Assembly: GCF_017562075.2 (NCBI RefSeq) | Contig: NC_054082.1 | Coordinates: 59,874,906-59,938,905, forward strand | Reading direction: 5' to 3' | Length of the DNA: 64,000 nt | Source: Anopheles merus | Taxonomy: Eukaryota; Arthropoda; Insecta; Diptera; Culicidae | Shown here: one piece after another, positions 53,284-63,607 of the stretch | Layout of the letters: each line of letters begins with the position of its first letter | Numbering within the stretch: position 1 is the stretch's first letter | The notes under the pieces: generated by a model | Databases searched by the model: none | The model's input: the letters and a program-made list of their open reading frames with translations, nothing else | What the model was told of the DNA's origin: nothing | Made by a program: the position numbers and the translations under genes

Positions 53284-53343
53284 ACTCCTTCCAACTCCTT
53301 CGTTAATAATTGTATACTATAGTCAGTAAGCACTATTGCTGTA

Positions 53344-53717
53344 ACCCAACGTGGCCGAGCAATTAACAAAAAAAAAATAAAAAATTAAAAGCTATAAAGT
53401 TCCACCAAGTTCGGTACGCTTTCTTAACAAGTCTTCAAGTTCCACCATGAACCCTACACATAGTGCTAATCAGCCGCAAAGTTCCAAAGAGTACCATGTG
53501 CCTGTTAAAAAGCTCCATAATTCCGCAAAGTATCGGCTATCTCTTAATCAGCCACAAAGTACGACATCGGAACGAATTTTCGTTAAACAGCCCTAAATCA
53601 GCTATAAAGTACGAGCTGGCTATTTGGGACCCGGGTAGGTGGTTATAGAAATGAAGGTTAATCTACGGAAGAGCATGACTCCGTGTGTTCCTTAATTTCT
53701 TGAATCCGAAAAATTGC
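53344..53717. other. Non-coding with a degenerate short repeat
   Basis: Phrases such as AAGTTCCACCA, AATCAGCC(G/A)CAAAGT and TATAAAGT recur irregularly. No coding sequence recognised. Confidence 0.4.
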
Positions 53718-53863
53718 TTTAACCTTTAAGTTGGCAACCGGATACCCGGTTATTTTTTTCAACTTCGAACTGCTATAACTTTTGATTCATTGCTTTTATC
53801 GACCTGAAATTTTCCGTAGCCTCCTAACTTTTAATTTATAATTTTCTGGTTTAACTTTACCAC

Positions 53864-54172
53864 GTAAGTTGGCAACCAGCATACCCGGGTATTCCATACA
53901 TTTTGCATGGAGAATGACGTTTCTCTTCTTCCTTTTTTCGTATTGTGCTTATTTTCGAGTCAAATTTAAGCGATTCTAATTTTCAATTTAACCGTTATAT
54001 TAATAATACAATGAAAAAAACTTAATGAATAAATGAAATAGAAGAGAATATATGGTCGGCATTACTTGTTTACAGCATTAAAATATAGAAAGCATTGTTT
54101 ACCTATATAAATCGTTGATTTTTTGCATCGAAACGTGTGCAATACCCGGGTATGCCAGTTGCCAACTTACGT
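53864..54172. repeat. Local inverted repeat with CCCGGGTAT motif
   Basis: ACGTAAGTTGGCAACC...CATACCCGGGTATT at 53864-53902 pairs with AATACCCGGGTATG...GTTGCCAACTTACGT at 54141-54172. A related single copy, AAGTTGGCAACCGGATACCC, lies at 53727. Possibly a small MITE overlapping the foldback arm. Confidence 0.5.
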
Positions 54173-54855
54173 GTGTAAATCTGGTTACCAACTCTACGGT
54201 TAAAGGATGGCGGGTTGGCCAGATCACGACAATGGCGCAGTTGGACGAGTCTACGCATGGTAAATATAAGGATTTGGTTGGTTATTGTGGGTATTGCGTA
54301 TTTTCCAAAACAAGTAAGAATATGGATGAACGTGGTGCGTATGTGTCAGTGACATAGTTTATATCAATGAAGAAGATACGCACACTAGCAAGTGTTGAAC
54401 AATATAAACGATTTAGACGTTCCTGAAGATGTCTGTAACAAAAAAATTAAAAAATTTACTTCAGGAACACGTTGTAAGTGATTAATGAGCATTAAATACA
54501 AGTAGTATTTACTATCATAGTAAAACAGAACATAATTAGAACAATGAAAAAATAAAACACAAAATAATAAATAACAGTATGAACTAAGTAAACACTTCAT
54601 AAATAAATCAATAAGTTATTTCTTAAAATGTTTATAAGAAATAAAATAAATTAAGCGATACGTAAAATAAAACAAAATATAATAAAATGAGTTAATTATT
54701 AAATATATAAATAAATAATTCAATCAATAAGTTAATTTATTAAAAATAATAATAATAACATGCATAATTTAAACAATGAAGTTAATAGAGGCATTAACAC
54801 AATAATTTTTCTACTCAGTGGCTTATAGTGCTGACGCAAAATCTTACTTATTAAA
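53941..54855. repeat. Left arm of a foldback structure
   Basis: About 915 bp pairing with 55611-55832, 58642-58875, 59222-59383 and 59698-59995 in reverse complement (together about 916 bp once later insertions are removed). AT-rich and non-coding. Confidence 0.85.
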
Positions 54856-54955
54856 NNNNNNNNNNNNNNNNNNNNNNNNNNNNNNNNNNNNNNNNNNNNN
54901 NNNNNNNNNNNNNNNNNNNNNNNNNNNNNNNNNNNNNNNNNNNNNNNNNNNNNNN
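54856..54955. other. Assembly gap, 100 N
   Basis: A run of 100 N, probably a placeholder of unknown size, exactly at the inner end of the left arm. Reading frames across it are meaningless. Confidence 1.
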
Positions 54956-55039
54956 ACGATTGACCAACTGTCAAATTCATGCGCACGGTTAAGCCGCCCG
55001 CCGGTTAATCCGTCCCCGGAAAATCGACGTTCTACTGTA

Positions 55040-55600
55040 TTTACGATTGCATCGATCCTATTGAAGGATATGCTTTAACACTTATAACACTGTTGCATCG
55101 ATTTTCGTTGAAATGTGCATTAATGTGGTCTATTGCATCGATCCTCACGAAGGATTGCTTCGATACTTATCCTTCCACACCTTTTTTTAAAAGTTGCATC
55201 GATTCCTTTTGTAATGTGCTTTAATGTGGTCTATTGCATTGATTCCTGTTGGAATGTGCTTTAATGTGGTCTATTGCATCGATCCTCTTGGAGGATGTCC
55301 CTCAACATTTAATTTAATTTTTTTTGTGTAACATCAATTCCTGGAGGAATGTGCTTTAATGTGGTCTATTGCATCGGTCCTCTTGAAGGATGTGCCTTAA
55401 CTCTTCATCTCCGTTTATTTATTTATTTATTTATTTTTTTTTTTGCATCGGTTCCTGGTGGAATGTGCTTTAATATGGCCTATTGCATCGGTGCATCGGC
55501 CTCTTGAAGGATGTGCCTCAACACTTCATTTCCATTTTTTTTGTTACATCGATTCCTGGTGGAATGTGCTTTAATGTGGTCTATCGCATCAATTCATACA
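55040..55600. repeat. Tandem repeat, about 55/110-bp period
   Basis: Five or more diverged copies of TTGCATCGAT-x-CCT...GGA(A)TGTGCTTTAA then TGTGGTCTATTGCATCGATC. Two related half-units alternate. It fills the centre of the foldback structure. No coding frame. Confidence 0.8.
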
Positions 55601-55939
55601 AGTATAACCGTTTAATAAGTAAGATTTTGCGTCAGCACTATAAGCCACTGAGTAGAAAAATTATTATGTTAATGCCTTTATTAACTTCATTGTTTAAATT
55701 ACGCATGTTATTATTATTATTTTTAATAAATTAACTTATTGATTGAATTATTTATTTATATATTTAATAATAAACTTATTTCATTATATTTTGTTTTATT
55801 TTACGTATCGCTTTATTTATTTTATTTCTTATTGTTGTGTCTTTGGCTTGCATCAGGTACTTTATTAAAAACACTGATATAACAGTACACATAATAAATA
55901 TAAATTCACAAGCACAATACACACTAAATATTCGTCGGC

Positions 55940-56740
55940 GCGCGCCCAGCCGTACCGTGCCCTGCCGGGAGCCCTGCTCGACCGGCTGCTCGCAACACTT
56001 GCTTGTCCGAGCGCACCACACACACTCCATTCAATCCAGCTAGCATGGTATCAATAATTTGCTGGAATGCGGCTGGTGCAATCTTTATACCTGGTGGTAA
56101 TCGGTTGTATGTGTACAAACCACGGTGTGTATTTATTACCAAAACGATCTGTATTTTTCTTCTACTTCCACCTGAAGAAATGCATCCGATAGATCGATTG
56201 TGCTAAAATACTTGCAACCGGCAAGTTTGGCAAAAATGTCTTCGGGTAATGGTAAAGGGTATTCATGCGCCCGTAATGCTGAATTTAGGCCGGTGGAGTA
56301 GTCTCCACATATTCTTATAGTTTCCATTTGCCTTTCTAACAACCACTATAGGAGCCGCCCATTCCGAATAGTCTACCGGTGTAATAACTCCAAGTTGCTC
56401 TAATCTGTCGAGTTCCTTATTCACAGCTTCTTGCATAGCATAAGCGACTGGGCGCTTTGGACAAAAAGTTGGTTGGGTGTTCTCTTTTACTTGCACTTTT
56501 ATACGTGCCTTGGTGCATAAACCTGATCCCCTAAAAACACTGGGAAACTTGGTTTCTAATTGTTTTGCAATTGGTGTAGCTGTCGAAACAGCTCCACAAT
56601 ATGCATTCATCGGTAACGATCCGAGATCAAATGCGTCGATGATATCTGCACCCAATAATAAGAGATTTACGCAAGCTACGCGGATGGTAGCTGCTTTTGT
56701 TTTCTCTCCAACCGTAACAATTCCTTCGAATTCCCCGTCT
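55940..56740 (-). pseudogene. Mag-like protease C-terminus and partial RT
   Basis: NLLLLGADIIDAFDLGSLPM (end of protease), LETKFPSVFRGSGLC, EQLGVITPVDYSEWAAPIVV then VRKANGN, RICGDYSTGLNSALRAHEYP (after a frameshift near 56300), YFSTIDLSDAFLQVEV (motif A) and RLPPGIKIAPAAFQQIIDTM. It stops at MLAGLNG near 56030, before YxDD. The residues after that are encoded by an unrelated GC-rich stretch. RT catalytic core, RNase H and integrase are missing. Confidence 0.8.
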
Positions 56741-58299
56741 AAGGGAAGGCTGGCCCCTGAAACTGTTTTTGCTCGTATCTCGCATGCATTTAGAGGAGGT
56801 TTGCCTAAGCTTTGCCACAGAGATCTATTTATGATCGTAATATCGGACCCCGTATCGAGTTGTAACCTGGCATTTTTCCCATTTATTAGTACTTAACGTA
56901 CTTACGGTTTACCGCGACGGCACATGCATTTACCGTGACGATACGTGTCTCCACCGATGGGCTCTGACGAAATTTTCCTTTTTGGTTCGCGGTATTGCAG
57001 TGGCCTTCCCGATGTCCTATTTGTCCGCAATCTTGGCACTTGTGCGATTTATAGCCACAATATTGCACCCAATGTCTGTCGCCACAAAGCCAGCATGGTC
57101 GACTGGGATGGGTGTTCCGTGCGGGAGGACGCTGCTTATCATATCTTTGGACATTATTTCTTTTGGGGAATTGCCGGTGCTGAAAACTCGAATTTTTAGC
57201 TTTAGTATGTTTGTTAAATATGTTTGTATGATTTTTGTTATGCAATGCGAGTACTTGCCGTTCATTTTCTTGAATCATTGCGCTGTCTCTTTTTAGTGCG
57301 GCAATGCGACTACAATCCTCTGACAGTTGCTGCAACGTAATCTGCTCTCGATCCTCGATTTTCGCCAACAATCTGGTTCGCACTTCGACGTCCTCGTTCT
57401 TCTCTTAATCCACAAACGAATAAGAGGCACTTTAGCTGCTCCTCGTCGAGCTTGCTGAGCTCGAACTCTACGCATGATTTATTTACACACATGCGTAGGT
57501 AAGCAGATCCTCTTCAGGTTTCCTTGTAAGCTGCAAACACTTGTACCTTTTGCTTATCAAGGATTCCTGTACGTCGAACAGCACAGCGAGCTTTGCGATC
57601 GTTTCCTTGAATGAAAATTCACTTGAACGTAGGGGCAGGATAAACGACAAATACCGATCATGCTCGGCTGCACCTAGCTTGCTTAAAAGCAGTCGCACTT
57701 TTGCTGCATCACTCAGCCGACAAGCATCCTCGTTGAACAGCTCCTCGTACCGGGAAAACCATGTTCTGAAGGTGATGCCAGCTTCAGGATCGAACCGAAA
57801 TTCCATAATTGAATTTGCTAATACTTCCGTTGCTTGCTCCGGATTGAAATTTGGCGTAACTACGGGCTGCTTATTTGCTGGCCATTATTTTACTAATAAG
57901 CTGCTGTTGCTGGGCCATTTGTTGCTGCATCATATTTAGCGTTTGCAGGAGTACGGCGTTATCCACTACAGCTGAGCCCGTTTGCGATGGCGGTTGCACA
58001 AATTGCGATGGCGCTGATACCGGCTGCGCTGATGCGGGTCCCAATTGCGATGGCGGATAGAGGTGTCCGTTTGGAGACAACTGATGATGGGACGCTACTT
58101 CGTGCACGGAGGGAACGTGCGGCCGCGATGTTCCGGTTGTTGCATCACCGCCGGGTTGAAAAATCCAGACCGGCCTAAGGATGCACGTCGCTTGCTCCTC
58201 CTCCGTCGGTAAATCCATCGTTGCATCAGCGGGGTTCATCTTGCGCTTCTTGGGACGTGGTGGCGCAATTGTGTGGGTGTATGTGTGTGAGCGGGACAC
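56740..58299 (-). pseudogene. Mag-like Gag and protease start
   Basis: The N-terminus (Met at 58239 favoured, MNPADATMDLPTEEE) has a Pro/Gln-rich region, then capsid FDPEAGITFRTWFSRYEELF, GAAEHDRYLSFILP and LVFSVKEFELS-like remnants, split by frameshifts near 57850, 57490 and 57390. Two knuckles follow: CWLCGDRHWVQYC and CQDCGQIGHREGHC. After a stop near 56886 the protease reads LQLDTGSDITIINRS. The KYVKY-stop before the protease is one lesion. Confidence 0.8.
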
Positions 58300-58384
58300 G
58301 GAAGAAAACGAACAAAACGAATTAAAAATTGGTCAGCACTTAACAACACGAAACGATCACATTAACTTTTCTCGTCGCCACTTT

Positions 58385-58636
58385 TGTGATATTGCGGGGC
58401 TTGCTAAAACGATATTGTACTTATTTAAAACGATACAATACAATAATATAATTTATTATCCTAAATGCCCTTTTGGTGTGACCGTCCCGCTCGACCGCCT
58501 TATCCAAGAGAGCACGATCGTCCTTCCGATCGTGCTGAGTGGCCTCTCGGCTCGCTGAGTGACCAGCCAGTCGGAGCCGAACTGTTTGCGCAGGTTGACT
58601 CACTTATCGCGTTTCGCCCTAAACGCCTCCATAACA
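58385..58636 (-). repeat. Putative 5' LTR of the second Mag-like element
   Basis: From TGTTATGGAGGCG at 58636 to about GCAATATCACA at 58385; an AT-rich AATAAATTATATTATT region lies in the middle and the primer site TGGCGACGAG follows. The 3' border is approximate because no identical second copy exists. Confidence 0.6.
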
Positions 58637-58875
58637 CTTATAAACATTTTAAGAAATAATTTATTGATTTATTTATGAAGTGTTTACTTAGTTCATACTG
58701 TTATTTATTATTTTGTGTTTTATTTTGTTCATTGTTCCTAATTTATGTTCTGTTTTACTATGATAGTAAATACTACTTGTATTTAATGCTCATTAATCAC
58801 TTACAACGTGTTCCTGAAGTAAATTTTTTTAATTTTTTTTATTACAGACATCTTCAGGAACGTCTAAATCGTTCA

Positions 58876-59219
58876 CAGTCATTATCCGATATACGCTATC
58901 GTACGGGACCGAGCGCAATAGCGTATCTCGAGTTTTCGCGTATAGCGGATTTGTATGGAAAAATAGTTTACACTACCAGTTCGAGGGTTGAAAAATATCG
59001 CCACAGAGTTTTGCATTAAAGTTTTTTGTTTTAAAACAGGTATCTTTTGCACAAATTCAATGCAAAATGCAAAAATAACATGAAAGAAACCCAAAAAGAG
59101 CATAAAATATTTCAAAGTATTAAAATATTTGCAAAAAACAAATAGAGCTGTCAAATTTAGAGCAATCGCGTACTGCGAATTCGCGTATATCGAGTATCGC
59201 GTACTGCGGATAATTGCTG
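58876..59219. mobile_element. Pogo/Tigger-like MITE
   Basis: 344 bp, ends CAGTCATTATCCG...CGGATAATTGCTG. Imperfect terminal repeats extend further (GATATACGC, GCGTATATCGAG). Comparison with the intact left arm shows the insertion site; TA follows on the right and CA (mutated TA) precedes on the left. TA target and CAGT ends fit pogo-type elements. Confidence 0.75.
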
Positions 59220-59383
59220 TATATTGTTCAACACTTGCTAGTGTGCGTATCTTCTTCATTGATATAAACTATGTCACTGACACATACGCACCACGTTCAT
59301 CCATATGATCACTTGTTTTGGAAAATACGCAATACCCACAATAACCAACCAAATCCTTATATTTACCATGCGTAGACTCGTCC

Positions 59384-59689
59384 ATACGAGATGTACGGCG
59401 ACCTCACTGTCGTACAGCGTATAAAGCTCGCCAGGCTCCGGTGGGCTGGCCATGTTATACGCATGGAAACGGACGACCCAGCCCGTAAAGTCTTTTTAGG
59501 CCGTCCACATGGACAGAGGAGGCGTGGTAGGCCCAAATTGAGGTGGCAAGATGGCGTGGAGGCGTCCGCCATTAAGGCCGGGATAACGGACTGGCAGACG
59601 AAGGCGCGAGACCGTGAGCGGTTTCGGACACTCCTGAGGCAGGCCAAGACCGCAAAGCGGTTGTAGCGCCGGATAAGTAAGTAAGTAAG
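59384..59689 (+). mobile_element. RTE LINE 3' fragment
   Basis: 306 bp encoding MYGDLTVVQRIKLARLRWAG to RQAKTAKRL-stop and the CGCCGGA(TAAG)n tail. The duplication ACTCGTCC lies at 59376-59383 and 59690-59697. Severely 5'-truncated insertion with an open frame. Confidence 0.95.
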
Positions 59690-59995
59690 ACTCGTCCAAC
59701 TGCGCCATTGTCGTGATCTGGCCAACCCGCCATCCTTTAACCGTAGAGTTGGTAACCAGATTTACACACGTAAGTTGGCAACTGGCATACCCGGGTATTG
59801 CACACGTTGCAAAAAATTAACGATTTACATAGGTAACCAATGCTTTCTATATTTTAATGCTGTAAACAAGTAATGCCGACCATATATTCTCTTCTATTTC
59901 ATTTATTCATTAAGTTTTTTTCATTGTATTATTAATATAACGGTTAAATTGAAAATTAGAATCGCTTGAATTTGACTCGAAAATAAGCACAATAC

Positions 59996-61199
59996 TCCAC
60001 GTATTTCTATTAACACTTTCTATTATAAATAGCACATCGCCTTCTTTGATATCTTTCATATTAGTGAACGATTTATCTTGTCGTGTTATAATGGGCAGAT
60101 ATTCCCTCAACCACCTTCTCCAGAAACTATCTAACAAATGTTGTGCCAGCTTCCAGCTGCTCCTCACTGTGCTTTTGATATCGGTAGGGTGTACTTCTAT
60201 CTGTTTAATGCCTGATGAGCTCCCCAGCAAAAAGTGATTTGGAGTCAACGCTTCGTGGTCGGCTGACTCAAGAGGAATATAAGTAAGGGGTCTAGTGTTG
60301 ATCATTGATTCTGCTTCTAGTATTATCGTTTCTAAAGTTTCGTCGTCGGGTTTTCTAGGTGAGTCTATAACTGTGCCTACTGCCGATTTCACGGACCTAA
60401 CGATTCTTTCCCACACTCCTCCCATGTGAGGTGCACCCGGTAGATTAAAGTTCCAACGCGTGTTTGCGTTGGTGAAAACGGATGATGATTCTTTGTAGCG
60501 TTGCCTCTTTTCCAAATACAGCTGTCTACTAGCACCTTGGAAGTTTGTACCATTATCGCTGAAGATTTCAGCTGGTGCTCCCCTTCGCGCCACGAATCTT
60601 CGCACTGCTATTACACACGATTCTGTCGATAAACTATGTACTACTTCCATATGAATGGCTCTTATACTTAGACAGGTAAAAAGAGCGATCCAGCGTTTTG
60701 CGTTGCTACGACCTACTTTTACATACACCGGACCAAAATAGTCGATTTCTACGTATGTAAAAGGCCGAACAAAAGGTGTAACTCTTTCTATAGGTAATGG
60801 TGCCATAGGGGGTGTACACGTTTTAGCGTGTTTTATCCTACAAAATATGCATTCGCGAAGTACACGTGCTATCAGCGCCCGCAGTTTTGGCACATAGTAT
60901 TGTTGTCGTAATTCGTTCACAACTGTCTCTCGATTACCATGCTTGTATCTTCTGTGGAATTTGTCTACCAGTAAAAACGTTATTCGTGACTCTTGTGGAA
61001 GGATTATGGGATATTTTGTTCCGTATGGTACGTATGGTAAGGCTCCTATTCTTCCTCGCATTCTCATAACACCTTGTTCGTCCAAAAAGGGACACGATTT
61101 ATATATCGTACTAGATCTTGGTATCTGCTTCAAATTGAGCATTTGTTTCATCTCCGCCTCGTTGTGTTCTTTTTGTGCCCATATACAAAGTGTTATCAC
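59996..61199 (-). pseudogene. BEL/Pao integrase and C-terminal domain
   Basis: About 400 codons: the zinc-binding end FHRRYKHGNRETVVNEL...CIFCRIKHAK (HHCC), core YVEIDYFGPVYVK, AEIFSDNGTNFQGA and HMGGVWERIVRSVKSA (D, D, E), INTRPLTYIP, ALTPNHFLLG, then FWRRWLREYLPII and the DUF5641-type start IKEGDVLFIIESVNRNTW. The catalytic triad is complete. The reading then passes into the foldback arm. An upstream stop and frame change separate it from the linker at 61234-61539. Confidence 0.85.
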
Positions 61200-61233
61200 C
61201 GCTTTTACATATTGTTCTTGATTCAGTGCATCT

Positions 61234-61631
61234 TCATTTTATATTTCCTTGACATTTATGCTTCAAGTATTTTATAAGCCAATGTATTCGTGCTATACTT
61301 CCTACAAGCTTCTCCCACCTTGAAAATCGTTCGATCACTACCATTTGTTGCTGTTCTGCATGGATGTTAACTCCTCTTAGTTCGTTGTTTGTTGTATATG
61401 GTTCTATCTTTTGTGCTGGCCAACATTCTTCTGTTTGTTTTAAAAATGACGGTCCTTTGAACCATGGTGAATTTTCATCGAAACTAGGCTCCTTGCTCCA
61501 TTTGGTCGCTAAATCTGCCACATTTAATTTGGACTCCACCTTTCGCGATTCACTTACATCGGTTGAAGTAAGTATCTCAGCAACTCGAAAGCCTACGAAC
61601 TGTTGGTATCTTCTATGGTCGGATCTTAACC
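61234..61631 (-). pseudogene. BEL/Pao RNase H end and linker
   Basis: FVGFRVAEILTSTDVSESR, then VESKLNVADLATKWSKEPSF, SPWFKGPSFLKQTEECWPAQ and RFSRWEKLVGSIARIHWLIK. NVADLATKW matches the N-x-AD-x-x-[ST]R end of BEL RNase H. This part resumes directly across the SINE. Confidence 0.8.
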
Positions 61632-61843
61632 TTCTTCTTCTTCTTCTTTCTTTGGCTCAACAACCGATGACGGTCAAGGCCTGCCAACCCACTTGTGGGG
61701 TTGGCTTTCAGTGACTTATTGATTTCCCCCATAGCAGGATAGTCAGTCCTACGTATGGCTGCACGGTCTATTCGGGGCTTGAACCCATGACGGGCATGTT
61801 GTTAAGTCGTACGAGTTGACGACTGTACCATGAGACCGGCTAA
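61632..61843 (-). mobile_element. SINE inserted in BEL RNase H
   Basis: A 212-bp full-length copy; duplication CGGATCTTAACC at 61620-61631 and 61844-61855; tail of AAGAAGAAGAAG type; head GCCGGTCTC on the minus strand. Confidence 0.95.
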
Positions 61844-62630
61844 CGGATCTTAACCAGGCTAAAACTATTTCGGAATCGGTCCATAGCACACGTCGTTTGA
61901 CTTTCAGCCGGTGATTCGCTTCTACGTTGTTTAGAAGTCGTACGCCCAGTACCGCGGCTTGAAGCTCCAACCGCGGCACGGACTTCAGCTTTAAAGGTGC
62001 AACTTTCGCCTTTGCTGTGACAAGTGCAACCATGGGCTTGTATCCAGTAATCACTCGGAAATATACTACAGCTGCATATGTGGATTTGCTGGCATCTACA
62101 AATATATGAATTCGGATAATCGGGGTAACATGTCGATCCAACGCCTCCACTGTTGGTTTTCACTTTCGTGTATCGTTTCAGCCCAGTCAATTCCAGCAGC
62201 CCATATCTCTTGCAGCAGTATTCTTCCATGTACAAGGAAAAAGGATAACAGTCCAAGAGGATCGAACAAGCTCATTACAATTCTCAATGCCTCTCTCTTT
62301 GTGGGGATATGTGTTTTAGCAGTATTCTTTCCATTTCCGGCCTTATTACAAACGAGTAAGTTAAAACGTCTTTGTCCGGTTTCCACTTCATACCCAGTAC
62401 AGATTCTACTCCTTTGTCGATCTCTATAGCCTTATCTATGTCCGTTGCCTCTTGACTCACACCTTTCACTATTGCCTGATTGTTCGATAAAAAACGACGT
62501 ATTTCAAATCCTCCCTCTGCATGGATTCTTTTCACTTCCAGTCCTACATCAATGGCTTCTTCCACCGTCGCAAAACTGTCGAGGTAATCGTCCACATAGT
62601 GGTAATCTAATCAGCGCGCGCTTAGAATTG
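61844..62630 (-). pseudogene. BEL/Pao RT C-terminal part and RNase H
   Basis: The RT active site HYVDDYLDSFATVEEA (YVDD) lies near 62600. It continues VLGMKWKPDKDVLTY, then in other frames SLFDPLGLLSFFLVHGRILL, IHIFVDASKSTYAAVVYF (RNase H first Asp), SVPRLELQAAVLGVRLL and RRVLWTDSEIVLAWLR (later Asp). Frameshifts near 62560, 62330 and 62130 break it. The order matches other BEL pol genes. Confidence 0.85.
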
Positions 62631-63607
62631 TTACCTACTACCCATGCATTACGATTTTTAATATATTGCGCTGAAGTTGGAGAACAGGCTGCTCCAAACA
62701 TAGCCACATCCAGTACGTATACAGAAACGTCTTCTGTTGGGTTTTCTCTCCATAAAAAACGCTGGTATTGCCGATCAGCAGGCCGAATTAGTAATCGATG
62801 AAACATCTCTTTTATGTCTCCCGTTAAAGCGTATGCGTATTTTCTAAATTTGTATAGTACAGATATCAGCGAATTTAATAAGTCGGGGCCTTTCAAAAGC
62901 GCAGCATTCAGAGATACTCCATGTGAGGCAGCTGCTGCATCCCAAATTAGTCTCACTTTGCTCGGTTTTCTCGGATTGATCACTAATCCTAGTGGCAAAT
63001 ACCAACATTCGTCGATTTTCGTATCTTGTAGCTCATTAATTGTAGCTTGGTGCGCATATTCTTTATCTACATATTCCCTTAACAAGCTGCAAACTCTCTC
63101 ATATAACTTTTGGTCCTTTTGTAATCGTCTCTCCAGTCCAAACAACCTTTTAAATGCCATATCGTAGCTTGGTGGAAATTTTGGTTCATCGGTTTTCCAC
63201 AATAGTCCGGTCTCGAACCGTTTTCCTACTCTTTTAGTAGTACTTTTTAAAAGTGTTCGAGCTCTTTTATCTTCTTCTCCCTCAATTATTACTGTTGGGG
63301 GTGTAATGTTCATTTTATCATGAATAATAAAGTCTCGCACTAGTTGCGTTAAGTCGTCTGAACCTTCTTCACTATGGTACCCTATGACACCTAGTCCTGG
63401 TGATGATTGTGTACGACCATATATTCCCCAGCCTAATTTACATTTCGATGCTATTGGTTCGTTCCAAGCCCCCTCTCGAATTTTTAATGGGACTATTAGG
63501 CTTAAATTATTTAATCCAATCAGCATTCTTGGCACTATCCTTTTGTAATCTTTAATCGGTTGGCCACTTAAATGGGGGTATTTTGTTTTTAGTTCTTGAT
63601 AGCACAA
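62549..63607 (-). pseudogene. BEL/Pao protease C-terminus and RT N-terminus
   Basis: IVPRMLIGLNNLSLIVPLKI and LGWGIYGRTQSS (end of the DUF1758-type protease), a helical linker (FKRLFGLERRLQKDQKLYER), then RT: CWYLPLGLVINPRKPSKVRL, VSLNAALLKGPDLLNSLISV, ALTGDIKEMFHRLLIRPADR (motif A) and FLWRENPTEDVSVYVLDVAM. The frame leaves RT after TSAQYIKNRNA, just before YVDD. Confidence 0.85.

Larger units (their letters stand above)
50369..53343 (+). mobile_element. CR1-like LINE, 5'-truncated, with inverted 5' segment
   Basis: Plus-strand ORF2 from mid-endonuclease to its C-terminus, with a SINE at 52707-52921, ending in an A-rich stretch after GGCCGAGCAATTAAC. ORF1 and the endonuclease N-terminus are missing. 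The family is related to but distinct from the 31.7-49 kb LINE. Confidence 0.85.
55833..58636 (-). mobile_element. Mag-lineage LTR element, truncated, with unlike ends
   Basis: A 5-bp duplication CTTAT flanks it (55828-55832, 58637-58641). The minus strand starts TGTTATGGAGGCG and ends GACACAACA, with primer site TGGCGACGAGAAAAG near 58370-58384. Gag, protease and half of RT are present. The first ~250 bp (5' LTR) and the last ~200 bp do not look alike, so the ends may be from two families. Confidence 0.75.
55611..59995. repeat. Right arm of the foldback structure, with insertions
   Basis: Reverse complement of the left arm, interrupted by the Mag-like element 55833-58636, the MITE 58876-59219 and an RTE 3' end 59384-59689. 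None of these is in the left arm, so they came after the arms formed. Confidence 0.85.

Noticed and set aside
54732..55078. Reading frames across the N run
   Set aside because: They consist of unknown residues and flanking repeat.
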